Shown: one piece after another, positions 26,217 to 34,276 of the stretch
How the letters are laid out: every line of letters begins with the position of its first letter
Numbering within the stretch: position 1 is the first letter of the stretch
Source of the DNA: CAVQEK01 sp964596645
GTDB taxonomy: Bacteria > Bacteroidota > Bacteroidia > Cytophagales > Cyclobacteriaceae
DNA: 64,000 nucleotides
Direction of reading: 5' to 3'
NCBI GenBank assembly: GCA_964596645.1
Contig: CAZQVB010000009.1
Location: 62,001 to 126,000, forward strand
Position numbers and translations under genes: made by a program
The notes under the pieces: model-generated
What the model saw: the letters and a program-made list of their open reading frames with translations, nothing else
Databases searched by the model: none
What the model was told of the DNA's origin: nothing

Positions 26217-26787
26217 AGTAGTAGTGTTAAAGTTTAAAAAGTAAAAAATATGTGCATGCACTACCGGTAAAAAAATGTGTCGGCGGCAATGAGATTAAAA
26301 ATAAATGTATTGACTGAAACTTCAATCAAAAAATTGCGCAAAATGCTGCAAAAAATCACCCGTGGTTAAAACAACGAATAACTTTAATACTGGAACAGGA
26401 ATAGGCGTACCAGATACTTATTCAGGTGGTTCTTCAGATTGAAGCTAAACCCAATATTACCTCGGGAAGATAATCCAAGGGTGAATTTGATTTTATGTAA
26501 TCGATCAATACAAGTGAGGTAGAACAAGCCAGTGAAATCTGCAGGACTTTTAAGATCAGGGATAAGAGCAGTAGTGGATATTCCGGTGATACTGCCCCCT
26601 CTTCCGGAGATATTGACCCCTAAAGGATAAAGTATTAGGAACGTGATGGCCTGAGTGAGCGGCTGTATCTGCTTTCAATGAAGTCGATTCACAACGCTAA
26701 GCTAAATGGATGTCCACACAGCTTCATTAAGAAAAAGATGAGCTCTTCTTTCCACATTATGTTTCACTTCATATTTGGGATCTTTCA
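26217..26787. other. gap at the left border of an inserted island
   Basis: No start-codon gene is supported. It holds an IS21-like terminal repeat at 26581-26621. A minus-strand frame without any ATG/GTG/TTG start is open from 26674 to a stop at 26384-26386 (about 96 codons; ends KNHLNKYLVRLFLFQY). It runs through the IS-like end, so it may be a relic or chance. Base composition here and to 28.87 kb is visibly richer in A/T than the flanks. Confidence 0.45.
26581..26621. mobile_element. IS21-like terminal tandem repeat (remnant)
   Basis: Two adjacent units, TTCCGGTGATACTGCCCCCT (26581-26600) and TTCCGGAGATATTGACCCCT (26602-26621), agree at 17 of 20 positions. Short tandem TTCCGG...GACCCC units near the ends are what I remember for IS21-family elements. 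No istA/istB gene is nearby, so only an end or solo remnant is left. Confidence 0.45.
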
Positions 26788-27423
26788 TCACAGTGCGAGG
26801 TGATTCCAATCCGTATCCTTTTGTATATACTTGCTTATGACTTGCTCCCTCAGTCGGTCCAGCAAAGGGCCTTTGCCGGGATACAAATTATGATCTTCTG
26901 ATAAATAAAAGTTGGTGAAGGCATTGCATGCACCCGATCGCTGCAGCGGAAAATAGAAAGCCACCATGTTGGAGTATAGATTGTTGAGCGAAATACCTTT
27001 TACCGGTTCTATCATTTGCAATTCCCCCGCAATACATAGCTCCGTTGTGCAAATACAATCGCAAAATTTCCATTTTATACCATCCTGGCTCCGGATATAT
27101 AGATCCTCCAGAATTTGGGCTTCGAACCAAAATTCACGCGCTTTGTCTTCAGATATTCTTTTCGAAAGGCCGATTCGATAAATAAACTTTTGCCCGGCCA
27201 CCGCAATTTTCTCCAGATGAAACTTGGGGTATTTGGAAGTCAATTCAAGTATTTTTTCTTTGTCTGAGCAAGGGACAGTCTCTATTTCCAGTTCATCCTT
27301 CAATTCAAATTGGTCATCATCGCCCATGAGGACAAATTTGCCCCCGCGTTTTAGGAATATACGTTTTCCGGAACTTACATCGATCAGATGGCCCTTGGTG
27401 TAGGTGATTTCCAAATGTTTCAT
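26788..27423 (-). CDS. hypothetical protein of the inserted island
   Basis: 211 residues, no signal peptide or membrane helix. Begins with beta-rich sequence (HLEITYTKGHLIDVSSGKRIFLKRGGKFVLMGDDDQFEL) and contains a Cys-rich stretch KFCDCICTTELC (about 119-130). C-terminal part PVKGISLNNLYSNMVAFYFPLQRSGACNAF looks conserved but I do not recognise a family. Last gene of the minus-strand island operon, 6 bases after a broken short frame. Probably cytosolic cargo of a mobile or defence-type island; function unknown. Confidence 0.6.
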   Translation of the reverse strand: MKHLEITYTKGHLIDVSSGKRIFLKRGGKFVLMGDDDQFELKDELEIETVPCSDKEKILELTSKYPKFHLEKIAVAGQKFIYRIGLSKRISEDKAREFWFEAQILEDLYIRSQDGIKWKFCDCICTTELCIAGELQMIEPVKGISLNNLYSNMVAFYFPLQRSGACNAFTNFYLSEDHNLYPGKGPLLDRLREQVISKYIQKDTDWNHLAL

Positions 27424-27429
27424 AATAAT

Positions 27430-27573
27430 CTATCTCTTTGTTACTTCATTAATCCTTCTAATAATCTCACTCCGGCTTTCCGAAACCAAAATACGGTTGC
27501 GGATGGGGTTGTCATTCTATTGCAGTTCGTAATACAGATTTTGGATAGTAGCCTTATTTTCTTGCGTGCTCAT
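27430..27573 (-). pseudogene. short island gene interrupted by an amber codon
   Basis: Starts with an ATG at 27573 that overlaps the stop of the preceding fragment (TAATG). Encodes MSTQENKATIQNLYYELQ, then TAG (27519-27517), and continues in the same frame as NDNPIRNRILVSESRSEIIR to a second stop at 27432-27430. The two halves read as one 47-residue protein with a single nonsense change. Family not recognised. Confidence 0.5.
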
Positions 27574-27847
27574 TACAGCTGTTTAATGGCAATATCGCGC
27601 AGATTTTTTCTCTTGCGGGAGATTGCCACCTTATCCGTTACTTCTATATAGAAAATGGCAAGTGATTTTTTGTCATTTATTTTATATGCCCAACTTGTTC
27701 ACCTTTTCTTATTTTTTCATCCGGAATAGCAAAAGGCTGTGGCCTGGAGAGATAATCTATCTTTTTAAAAAATGACGGCAGCAGGTCTTTCCAGTTGTCA
27801 AGATTGTAAGGTTGCTGCAATATCCGTTTTAAATCTTGTTCTCTCAT
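27573..27847 (-). pseudogene. N-terminal fragment of a type IIG restriction/N6-adenine methylase, frameshifted
   Basis: ATG at 27847 overlaps the KilA-N stop (ATGA). The first 56 codons (MREQDLKRILQQPYNLDNWK..., FKKIDYLSRPQPFAIPDEKI) end at TAA 27679-27677. In another frame the sequence carries on as KINDKKSLAIFYIEVTDKVA and ISRKRKNLRDIAIKQL to the stop at 27575-27573. One indel near the GGG at about 27695 would join them. The joined sequence resembles the first 90 or so residues of Eco57I/type IIG methylases (pattern ...L.DKK.LAIFEIEV.D.V.I.RNR..LR.IA). The catalytic NPPY region is absent, so this is a truncated, decayed gene. Confidence 0.6.
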
Positions 27848-28674
27848 TTCAATTTTTTTGTCTGGTCTTTATGCTTCAGCAGGGATTTTATCTGTGTGAT
27901 GGCCATTTCATTGAGTTGTGTCAATCGTTCCGATTGTTCCAATCCCTGGTGGATCAGCATAGCATTGACGCTTTCCATATTGGAGAGCACAACCAATTGC
28001 TCCAGCGAGGCATAATCCCTAATATTTCCTTTGTGATCAGGATTTTGATCGCGCCATTGTTTGGCTGTTTTACCAAACAGGGCTACGTTCAATACATCCG
28101 CTTCATTAGCATAAATGAAGGAAACCTGCTGTTTGGAGAGCTTTTCGGGGATCAGATTTTCTTTGATGGCATCTGTGTGGATATGGTAATTTACTTTGGC
28201 AAGCGTGCGTTGGAAGTTCCATTCGAGTTGGTAACGGTTACTTTCTTCTTCTTTAAGTCGCTGATATTCTTTAATCAGGTACAATTTAAACTCAGCACTA
28301 ATCCATGAAGCAAATTCAAAAGCAATATCTTTCTGGGCATAAGTGCCGCCCCCTCTGCCTAGTTTATTGATGAGACCAATGGCTTGAGTACGTTCAATCC
28401 ACTTACTTGGGGAGAGCGTAAAACTATTACTGCCCGCCTCAAACAGAAAGGAGTCGAATTCGACCCCTTTAAAATTGGGGTTGTTGATTTTTTCCCAAAG
28501 GCCCAAAAACTCAATAGTTCCCCTATTTCTAAGCCAGTTTTTCACCACATCCTTAGGCTCATTGGGATTCTTAAAAGAAGCAATGTCGGTCAATGAAATG
28601 TATTCGTGTTCTGCTCGATTTAGAACATTGATGTCTACCTGTTTGACTTGAATTGTGTTTATTTCCTTAATCAT
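27844..28674 (-). CDS. KilA-N domain protein
   Basis: 276 residues. The N-terminal KilA-N DNA-binding domain (about 20-140) has EYISLTDIASFKNPNEPKDV, IEFLGLWEKINNPNFKGVEF and KWIERTQAIGLINKLGRGGGTYAQKDIAFEFASWIS, ending FKLYLIKEYQRLKEEE. The C-terminal half is helical, with NEADVLNVALFGKTAKQWRDQNPDHKGNIRDYAS and a Lys-rich end. KilA-N proteins are phage- and island-borne DNA-binding proteins of uncertain role. Its ATG overlaps the stop of a truncated KilA-N copy and its stop overlaps the methylase fragment (both ATGA), showing a tightly coupled operon. Confidence 0.88.
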   Translation of the reverse strand: MIKEINTIQVKQVDINVLNRAEHEYISLTDIASFKNPNEPKDVVKNWLRNRGTIEFLGLWEKINNPNFKGVEFDSFLFEAGSNSFTLSPSKWIERTQAIGLINKLGRGGGTYAQKDIAFEFASWISAEFKLYLIKEYQRLKEEESNRYQLEWNFQRTLAKVNYHIHTDAIKENLIPEKLSKQQVSFIYANEADVLNVALFGKTAKQWRDQNPDHKGNIRDYASLEQLVVLSNMESVNAMLIHQGLEQSERLTQLNEMAITQIKSLLKHKDQTKKLK

Positions 28675-28871
28675 CTCAAAAGATATTTTCCAATTACCCC
28701 AAATTCGGGGTATTTAAAATCAGGATTATTAATTTTCTCCCACGTTCCCAGATATTCCAATGTGTTTTTATTGGTGATCCACTTACCAAAAAGGCCACTG
28801 CCTTCATTGAACCCGGAAGTCATGTCTGTAAGGCTGATGAAGTTGGCCTGGCAATGATTTTTAATACCCAC
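28671..28871 (-). pseudogene. truncated KilA-N copy at the island edge
   Basis: 66 codons from GTG at 28871 reading HCQANFISLTDMTSGFNEGS and TLEYLGTWEKINNPDFKYPEFG, clearly the first 60 residues of a KilA-N domain, then LLR and stop. The normal N-terminus of about 10-20 residues seems missing at the junction with the ABC permease gene (22 bases away), and the DNA-binding domain breaks off after EFG. It is a partial duplicate of the next gene, N-terminally and C-terminally trimmed, or a fossil of insertion. The coupling ATGA with the intact copy remains. Confidence 0.6.
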
Positions 28872-28892
28872 ACCCCCCTATCGCCTCAGCCG

Positions 28893-29690
28893 CTAGCGCA
28901 GATCGGCCCGGCGCACCAGCCAGAAGGAAAGCAGGAGAAAGACTAAGCCAAACATCAGTGCTACCAACACCTGGGTATAATCTATATGTTCCTGTGTCGG
29001 CAATTGCATGTATCGGGCAAAAGGAAATGTGATGAGGGCATCGATGCTGCTCATGGGCAGGCGGTCGTCCAGCCAGTCGGGCAGCACCCACGACAGGACG
29101 GGTTCGAAGATGAAGTCGTACAACAACAACAAGATGAGGGCAAAGGCGGCGCGGCGCACCAGCAGAGCCAAAAAGAGTGCATAAATAAAATAGCAGAGAT
29201 GCTCCACAAAATAAGCCAGCACGAAATCAATCCTTGAAAACACCGCTTCCAATACTACGCCCTCCGTGCCTTGCATGCCAATGAGCAAGCCTACCAGAAA
29301 TATCCATAAGGTGCTAAGCGCCGCCAGCAAAACCACCAGCCACAGTTTGGACAGCACAAAAGCGCCTCTGTCCATGCCATCAATCACGTGCTGTCGCAAG
29401 GTGCCGTAGGAGAATTCGCTGCTGACCGACATGATGACCACCAGTGCCAGTATGAGCTTGAAAAAGCTACCGAGGTAGGTGATGTTTTGCCAGATGTCGG
29501 GAAAGTCGAATATGGGCAGTGCGCCCAGATTCATCTGTTGCATGTCGCCAGAGCTGAAACTTGAACTGGTGAGCAAATCGCGGCCGTTCAGCAGCACCAG
29601 GGCTACGGCAAACAGGTACAGGCCTACAAGCACCAGCACAGTGCGTGACCATACGGCCTTTTTTATTTCTATACTTAGCAGGCGGGTCAT
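28893..29690 (-). CDS. ABC transporter permease (ABC-2 type)
   Basis: 265 residues with six hydrophobic segments: VLVLVGLYLFAVALVLL, LILALVVIMSVSS, LWLVVLLAALSTLWIFLVGLLIGM, FVEHLCYFIYALFLALLV, ALILLLLYDFIF and VLVALMFGLVFLLLSFWLV. The SSEFSYGTLRQHVIDGMDR loop after the second segment is typical of ABC-2 permeases. Its start overlaps the ATPase stop by 4 bases, so the two form one exporter. Substrate unknown; similar pairs serve antibiotics, bacteriocins or lipids. Confidence 0.88.
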   Translation of the reverse strand: MTRLLSIEIKKAVWSRTVLVLVGLYLFAVALVLLNGRDLLTSSSFSSGDMQQMNLGALPIFDFPDIWQNITYLGSFFKLILALVVIMSVSSEFSYGTLRQHVIDGMDRGAFVLSKLWLVVLLAALSTLWIFLVGLLIGMQGTEGVVLEAVFSRIDFVLAYFVEHLCYFIYALFLALLVRRAAFALILLLLYDFIFEPVLSWVLPDWLDDRLPMSSIDALITFPFARYMQLPTQEHIDYTQVLVALMFGLVFLLLSFWLVRRADLR

Positions 29691-30592
29691 GGGCGTGGGG
29701 CTGATTGTAGTAATGCTAAAAATTCTTTTTCTAAACTGCCCTTTCGTCGGGCAAAATGCGCAATGTCTACACCTTCCTTGATCAGATGCGCACTCAGTGC
29801 GGAGGTTGTATAACCCTCTTTTAGTTTTACTATGTACAGTTCATGCTCTGTTTCTACCGACAAAATGCCCGCAAAGGTGTGCAGTGCCTTACTGAGCGTG
29901 TCACTATTGCCGGCGCTGATCTCTATTTCGCCGGCATCTTGCACCAGCCCATCCACCCTGCCTGTGTACATCACCTCGCCCGCCCGCAGCACAGCCACGT
30001 GCGAGCATACTTTCTGTACCTCGTCCAGCAGGTGACTGGCCAACAGCACGGTGGTGCCTGCGCCGGCCACCTGGGTGATGGTGTGCCTGATGTCAGCAAT
30101 GCCTTCAGGGTCGAGCCCGTTGGTGGGTTCGTCGAGCACCAGCACTTCCGGGTCGGAAAGCAGGCTGGCCGCTATGGCCAGGCGCTGCTTCATACCTGTA
30201 GAGTATTGTGAAAATTTCTTTTTGCCCGCCACCGATGTCAAGCCAGCCATTTCCAGCTTATCCTCGTATCTGGGCGCCTCAAGTTGTTTTACCTGGGCCA
30301 CGATCGATAAGTTTTGCCGGGCCGTCATGTGGGGGTAGAAGTTGGGCTTTTCCAGCAAGGCACCCAATCGCCTGCCGGGATGCTGGTTGTGTGCCAGATC
30401 GAACCACTGAAAATGCCCCATGCTTGGGTGTAGCGCGCCCAACACCATGCCGAGGGTGGTGCTCTTGCCGCTGCCGTTGGGGCCGAGTATGCCAAATACC
30501 TGGCCCTGCTCTACGTGCAGCGAGAGGGACTTCACTGCCCATTGCGTGCCATATTGCTTGCCTAGTTGATGGGTGCTGAGCACTGTATTCAT
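29687..30592 (-). CDS. ABC transporter ATP-binding protein
   Basis: 301 residues. Walker A GPNGSGKST (about 38-46), Q-loop-type GALLEKPNFYPHMTARQNL, signature QYSTGMKQRLAIA (about 131-143), Walker B VLVLDEPTNGLDPEG and switch His in LLASHLLDEVQ. The C-terminal extra domain of about 80 residues is usual for CcmA/NatA-like exporters with ABC-2 permeases. First gene of the pair; partner overlaps by 4 bases. Confidence 0.93.
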   Translation of the reverse strand: MNTVLSTHQLGKQYGTQWAVKSLSLHVEQGQVFGILGPNGSGKSTTLGMVLGALHPSMGHFQWFDLAHNQHPGRRLGALLEKPNFYPHMTARQNLSIVAQVKQLEAPRYEDKLEMAGLTSVAGKKKFSQYSTGMKQRLAIAASLLSDPEVLVLDEPTNGLDPEGIADIRHTITQVAGAGTTVLLASHLLDEVQKVCSHVAVLRAGEVMYTGRVDGLVQDAGEIEISAGNSDTLSKALHTFAGILSVETEHELYIVKLKEGYTTSALSAHLIKEGVDIAHFARRKGSLEKEFLALLQSAPRP

Positions 30593-30709
30593 GTAAAGAT
30601 GGTTAGCATAAAAAATGATGTGCAGTAAAACCGTACCGCTTAAAGATGGGAAAAAATAGAATAATACGATCTGTGCGATGATTGAAATAATGATGGCATT
30701 CTGATCTGA

Positions 30710-31090
30710 TCAGCGTATCGCGGGTGTCTGTATCAGAGCCACACCGTCGGCCGTCATTTTCTGCACACCGCCTTCTATTTGGCACACCTTGCGGAATCCG
30801 CTGGCTGCCATGACCTCCACAGCACGGCTGCTTCTTTTTCCGCTTTTGCAATATATAATGTACTGGTGCTGCGGATCTAAGTTGCTAATTTCGGTTGCAA
30901 AGGCCGGCTCCTGTACATCCAAATTCACTGCACCCGGCAAGTGGCCTGCTTCATACTCTTCTGGTGTGCGCACATCGATGATGGTGGCCGTGGTTTGGGA
31001 CAAATCTTCAGCACTGATATGGCAAATTTGCTGTTGGCCCATCGGCTGGCATGCAAGCATCAGGAATAAGAGGATAAAAACATAGTGCAC
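30710..31090 (-). CDS. lipoprotein rhodanese (thiosulfate sulfurtransferase domain)
   Basis: 126 residues. Hydrophobic start MHYVFILLFLMLAC with lipid-type Cys14, then a single rhodanese domain: ATIIDVRTPEEYEAGHLPGAVNLDV, active-site loop IIYCKSGKRSSRA with Cys81, and GFRKVCQIEGGVQK. It probably accepts or donates sulfane sulfur in the periplasm. Third gene after two YeeE/YedE halves (12-base gap), which fits a sulfur uptake and transfer unit. Confidence 0.9.
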   Translation of the reverse strand: MHYVFILLFLMLACQPMGQQQICHISAEDLSQTTATIIDVRTPEEYEAGHLPGAVNLDVQEPAFATEISNLDPQHQYIIYCKSGKRSSRAVEVMAASGFRKVCQIEGGVQKMTADGVALIQTPAIR

Positions 31091-31102
31091 GACCAGTGGA
31101 AT

Positions 31103-31516
31103 TTAATGAGGCAGCCTGTGCTGCATTTTACCATAAAACCAAGCTCCGGCCAATGCGGCCAACAGTGCTACCACATACACGCTGTACCCACTGCCAATGA
31201 GCGCGAAGATGGGCCCGGGGCAAGCGCCGGTGAGTGCCCAGCCCAGGCCAAAAGCAAGGCCACCGAAGATCACCCCCTTGCTCATCTCCTTTTTTGGAAA
31301 CACCATCGGCTCACCATTGCGCGATGTGGCGCCGCTTGCGCGCAAGAGCATATTGGCCGCCAGACCTACCAACACAGCCGAGCCAATGATGCCATACATA
31401 TGGAATGACTGAAAGCGAAACATCTCCTGAATGCGAAACCAGGAGATGACCTCCGACTTGGTAATGACAAAGCCGAAGGCGGTGCCGATCAGCAAATATT
31501 TTATCAGGTTTTTCAT
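31103..31516 (-). CDS. YeeE/YedE-type transporter, second half (DUF6691-like)
   Basis: 137 residues from the ATG at 31516. Four hydrophobic helices with the signature GLGWALTGACPGPIFALIGSGY, whose Cys-containing loop lines the thiosulfate path in YeeE-type proteins. The open frame extends upstream to 31747, but that part overlaps the preceding gene and has no membrane character. It starts 15 bases after the first half and is expected to pair with it in the inner membrane. Confidence 0.9.
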   Translation of the reverse strand: MKNLIKYLLIGTAFGFVITKSEVISWFRIQEMFRFQSFHMYGIIGSAVLVGLAANMLLRASGATSRNGEPMVFPKKEMSKGVIFGGLAFGLGWALTGACPGPIFALIGSGYSVYVVALLAALAGAWFYGKMQHRLPH

Positions 31517-31530
31517 GAAATACTCAATAT

Positions 31531-32091
31531 TTATGTAGCAAAAATGATCGGATACAGCACGTGCGTCACCAGCAAGCCGCCGATGAAAAAGCAGATGGTG
31601 GCTACCAGCGATGCCAATTGCAGATTGGATAGCCCTGTGATGGAGTGGCCCGAGGTGCAGCCGTTGGCGTACCTGGTGCCAAAGCCTACTAAAAAACCAC
31701 CAACCACGATGAGCAGCCAGCCCTTGCCTGAAATAAGGCTTTCCCAACTAAAAAGATCCTGCGGAACATAATGCTCAAAGTCCTGTACACCAAGTGCCTT
31801 GAGATCGGCAATAGTAGCAGGCGATAGATTGATGGCTTTGTCGGGCAGGAAGAAATGTGTGGCCAGCAAGCCGCCCAGCGCTATGCCGGCCACCAGCGCC
31901 AGGTTCCACGATTGTGCACGCCAATCGTACCGGAAATATTCGATTTTTCCCGGGAAGCATGCCGCACAAATGTGCCGAAGCGATGACGAAATGCCGAAGC
32001 TGCGATTGCCGACATACAGCAGCAGTGGCACCATAAGGCCTATGAGTGGGCCAGCGATGTACCAGGGCCAGGGAGAAAATAAAAAATCCAT
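31531..32091 (-). CDS. YeeE/YedE-type transporter, first half
   Basis: 186 residues, several membrane helices. Carries the second YeeE signature GTRYANGCTSGHSITGLSNLQLASLVAT, with Cys in GCTSG. An insert of about 35 residues (PDKAINLSPATIADLKALGVQDFEHYVPQDLF) between helices is likely periplasmic. E. coli-type YeeE is one chain; here the two halves are separate genes, as is usual in many bacteria. Substrate is thiosulfate or a related sulfur compound by family knowledge. Confidence 0.9.
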   Translation of the reverse strand: MDFLFSPWPWYIAGPLIGLMVPLLLYVGNRSFGISSSLRHICAACFPGKIEYFRYDWRAQSWNLALVAGIALGGLLATHFFLPDKAINLSPATIADLKALGVQDFEHYVPQDLFSWESLISGKGWLLIVVGGFLVGFGTRYANGCTSGHSITGLSNLQLASLVATICFFIGGLLVTHVLYPIIFAT

Positions 32092-32114
32092 TCTTTGAAC
32101 TTAATTTTGAAAAG

Positions 32115-32122
32115 CAAAATTA
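32115..32122 (-). promoter_or_regulatory. -7-like promoter element of the YeeE-rhodanese operon
   Basis: Minus-strand TAATTTTG matches TAnnTTTG exactly. At 20 bp upstream there is CTG instead of TTG. Predicted start near 32111, leader of about 20 bases. Confidence 0.45.
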
Positions 32123-32279
32123 GTCGTTTCGAACTACTATGACAGCGTTGGCTTACAATGGTTGGCATGGATTTGTTTCTGCGGGAATTCAATCTTTGAA
32201 TAATGATGCGGTGCCATTGAATTTTCGTGCAGCCACATTTAATTTGTTGACAGTACGCTGGGGAGCCGCTATATTTTTT

Positions 32280-33266
32280 ATGATAAAGATTGTAACCATC
32301 CTCCTTTTATTCATAGCAGTGTTGGCTTGTAAGCAGAGCCCTTGCCCACCGGGCGAAATGTACCTGTTCTCATACTTCTCCGGCATACAGACAGACAGCA
32401 CCGGCAATGGGCAAGACGGCCTGCACCTGGCCTGGTCTGAAGATGGCTATACCTGGCAGGCCGCCAACGGAGGCCGGTCGCTGCTCAAGCCTGCCGTCGG
32501 CATAGACAAGTTGATGCGTGACCCTTGCATTGCACGCGGCCCCGATGGCACCTTTCACATGGTGTGGACGGTGTCGTGGGAGGCGCCGGCTATCGGCTAT
32601 GCCAGCTCTACCGATCTTATCCATTGGTCAGAACAACAGGAAATAAAGCCTTTCGAACACGAAGCTAACGCCCGCAACTGCTGGGCACCGGAGCTCACGT
32701 ACGATCCGTACAACGAGCAATTTATGATATACTGGAGCACCACCATTCCGGGCAAATTTCCCGAAACCGACAGCAGCAACATCAAAGGCCGCAACCACCG
32801 CTTCTACTATACCCTCACCAAAGATTTTGAATCCTTTTCACCCACCAAAATGCTGTACAACCCGGGCTTCAATTGCATCGATGCGAGCATTTACGCGCAC
32901 GGGGGGCGCTGGCTCATGTTTCTGAAAGACGAAACACGCTACCCCGAGGTGGCCAAAAACCTGAAAATAGCCTGGGCCGACCAGTTGACCGGCCCTTACT
33001 CACCAGCCTCAGAGCCGATAAGCCAGCATTGGGTAGAAGGCCCCACCGCTTTGAGGCTCGGCTCCCTGTGGTACCTCTACTACGACGAGTACCCCAACGA
33101 TGAGCATCCAGATTTTAAAATAGGCCTGAAGCTCAGCCGCGACTTGCAGCATTGGGAAGATGTATCGCCCCTGCTGCAGGTGCCCGAAGGCATGCGCCAC
33201 GGCACCGCGCTTAAAGTGCCGACTGAGGTGGTGGAGGAGTTAAAGCGTTTAGAAGCAGAGTTTTAA
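32280..33266 (+). CDS. glycoside hydrolase family 43-like lipoprotein
   Basis: 328 residues from the ATG at 32280, with lipoprotein signal MIKIVTILLLFIAVLAC (Cys17). Five-bladed-propeller motifs: LMRDPCIARGPDGTFHMVWTV with the catalytic-base Asp, NCWAPELTYDPYNEQFMIYW, CIDASIYAHGGRWLMFLKDE with the second Asp, and HWVEGPTALRLGSLWYLYYDEY with the general-acid Glu. All three acids expected for GH43 are visible. Targets would be arabinan- or xylan-like linkages, but specificity cannot be read. Surface or periplasmic. It is not next to the SusC/D genes. The upstream open frame (32139) lacks signal character. Confidence 0.82.
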   Translation: MIKIVTILLLFIAVLACKQSPCPPGEMYLFSYFSGIQTDSTGNGQDGLHLAWSEDGYTWQAANGGRSLLKPAVGIDKLMRDPCIARGPDGTFHMVWTVSWEAPAIGYASSTDLIHWSEQQEIKPFEHEANARNCWAPELTYDPYNEQFMIYWSTTIPGKFPETDSSNIKGRNHRFYYTLTKDFESFSPTKMLYNPGFNCIDASIYAHGGRWLMFLKDETRYPEVAKNLKIAWADQLTGPYSPASEPISQHWVEGPTALRLGSLWYLYYDEYPNDEHPDFKIGLKLSRDLQHWEDVSPLLQVPEGMRHGTALKVPTEVVEELKRLEAEF

Positions 33267-33714
33267 GGTAATTACCAATTTCTCATTCGTCTGTGTTGGT
33301 GTTTTGTCAATGTCTTGTGCGCCACAGACCCTGGAAATGGGAAAAGATCTTCTGGTCGTAATTGCCCGGAAAATAAAATTCTTATCCAAACGGTCAACCT
33401 TATTTAGGCATGGTCACTCTTTCAGCTTTCAGCTATTTCACCAACCCACTACATAACTAATCTACCAATCCACTCTGTCGTCTCACCTGGAGTTTGCCGC
33501 GGGTCATGGAATAATAGAAAATAATGCAAGAGCCTCTATTCAGTCTTGCCCGTAGAAACCTTCGAAACACCTTTAACTGTTTAGCGTGGTCTTGCGCGGG
33601 TGTTTCGTCAGTTTCGGAGTGAGATTGGTAGGCTCGTGAACTGGTGATTGGTGGGATAGTCGATTGGTAGAGTAGTGGGTTGGGTGCAATGGGTAGCAGA
33701 AAGCTCAAAGTCGA

Positions 33715-33742
33715 TGTCATCCTGAACTTGTTTCAGGATCTG
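33715..33742. repeat. dispersed palindromic repeat, intact copy
   Basis: Core TCCTGAACTTGTTTCAGGA flanked by TGTCA and TCTG. The following 30 bases (about 33743-33775, with ACAGATGCTGAAACC) match the inverted flank of the 12824 copy, so an extended unit of about 55 bp was duplicated. Confidence 0.7.
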
Positions 33743-33990
33743 TCTAAAAAGTATACAGATGCTGAAACCTTAAAAAAAATTCTGCAGCCAAGTTAAAGCT
33801 TTGCTGGTGTAATGGAGATCAACATGCTTTATAAGATGCAGATCAGCTGTGGCTGTTCTATTCCAGTTGATGAAGAGGACGCGCCAAAGAAGAAACTTTT
33901 CTAAACAATGCTGCCTTGCCCGGGACCAGACGCACGCCTGTTGTTTTGACCCGCTGGCGTGCATTTATCGCGGCTTATGACAATTGCCAA

Positions 33991-34017
33991 CAGATCCTGA
34001 AACAAGTTCAGGATGAC
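33991..34017. repeat. dispersed palindromic repeat, intact copy
   Basis: CAGATCCTGAAACAAGTTCA followed by GGATGAC, the same orientation as the copy at 12824. Confidence 0.7.
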
Positions 34018-34276
34018 TGCAAGGGTTGGTGCGTGCGCCTGGGCCGGCCGCACGAAATGTTCTGTGCCATAGATCATGGAAAGGGTTGCAAACCCGCAAT
34101 TTTGACGGGCTTTCGCGCATTTGCCAATCCATCATTCTGCTAATCTACTAACCCACCGTTTAGCCGGTATGACTATCGTCTGGCCTGGGGTTGAGGTACT
34201 GGCAAAACGGCCATTTTTTACAATCATTCGTGCTGTGGGTTGCAGACCTTAGGGTTTTAAAGAAACTCCGAAGACT

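Larger units (their letters stand above)
33267..34276. other. 1-kb repeat-filled intergenic gap
   Basis: No gene supported. Modules shared with the gaps at 10.5 and 12.7 kb are: CGGTCAACC...GGCATGGTCA next to CTTTCAGCT (about 33390-33430), CACCAACCCACTAC/GATTGGTAG-type low-complexity blocks (33430-33470 and 33630-33680), GGAGTTTGCCGCGGG (33488), AAAGCTCAAAGTCGATGTC (about 33700) and two intact palindromes (33715 and 33991). The block 33780-33960 and 34018-34276 shows nothing I can name. Confidence 0.6.

Noticed and set aside
31516..31747. Longer form of the second YeeE half starting at 31747
   Set aside because: The extra 77 residues overlap the first half in another frame and have no membrane or family character.
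32270..32280. TTG-N20-TATATTTT promoter just before the GH43-like ATG
   Set aside because: It would place the transcript start at or after the chosen ATG, and the last base does not match TTTG, so it is probably coincidental.
33390..34200. Possible CRISPR array in the repeat-rich gap
   Set aside because: Repeats are not regularly spaced, occur in both orientations and differ in size; no cas genes nearby.
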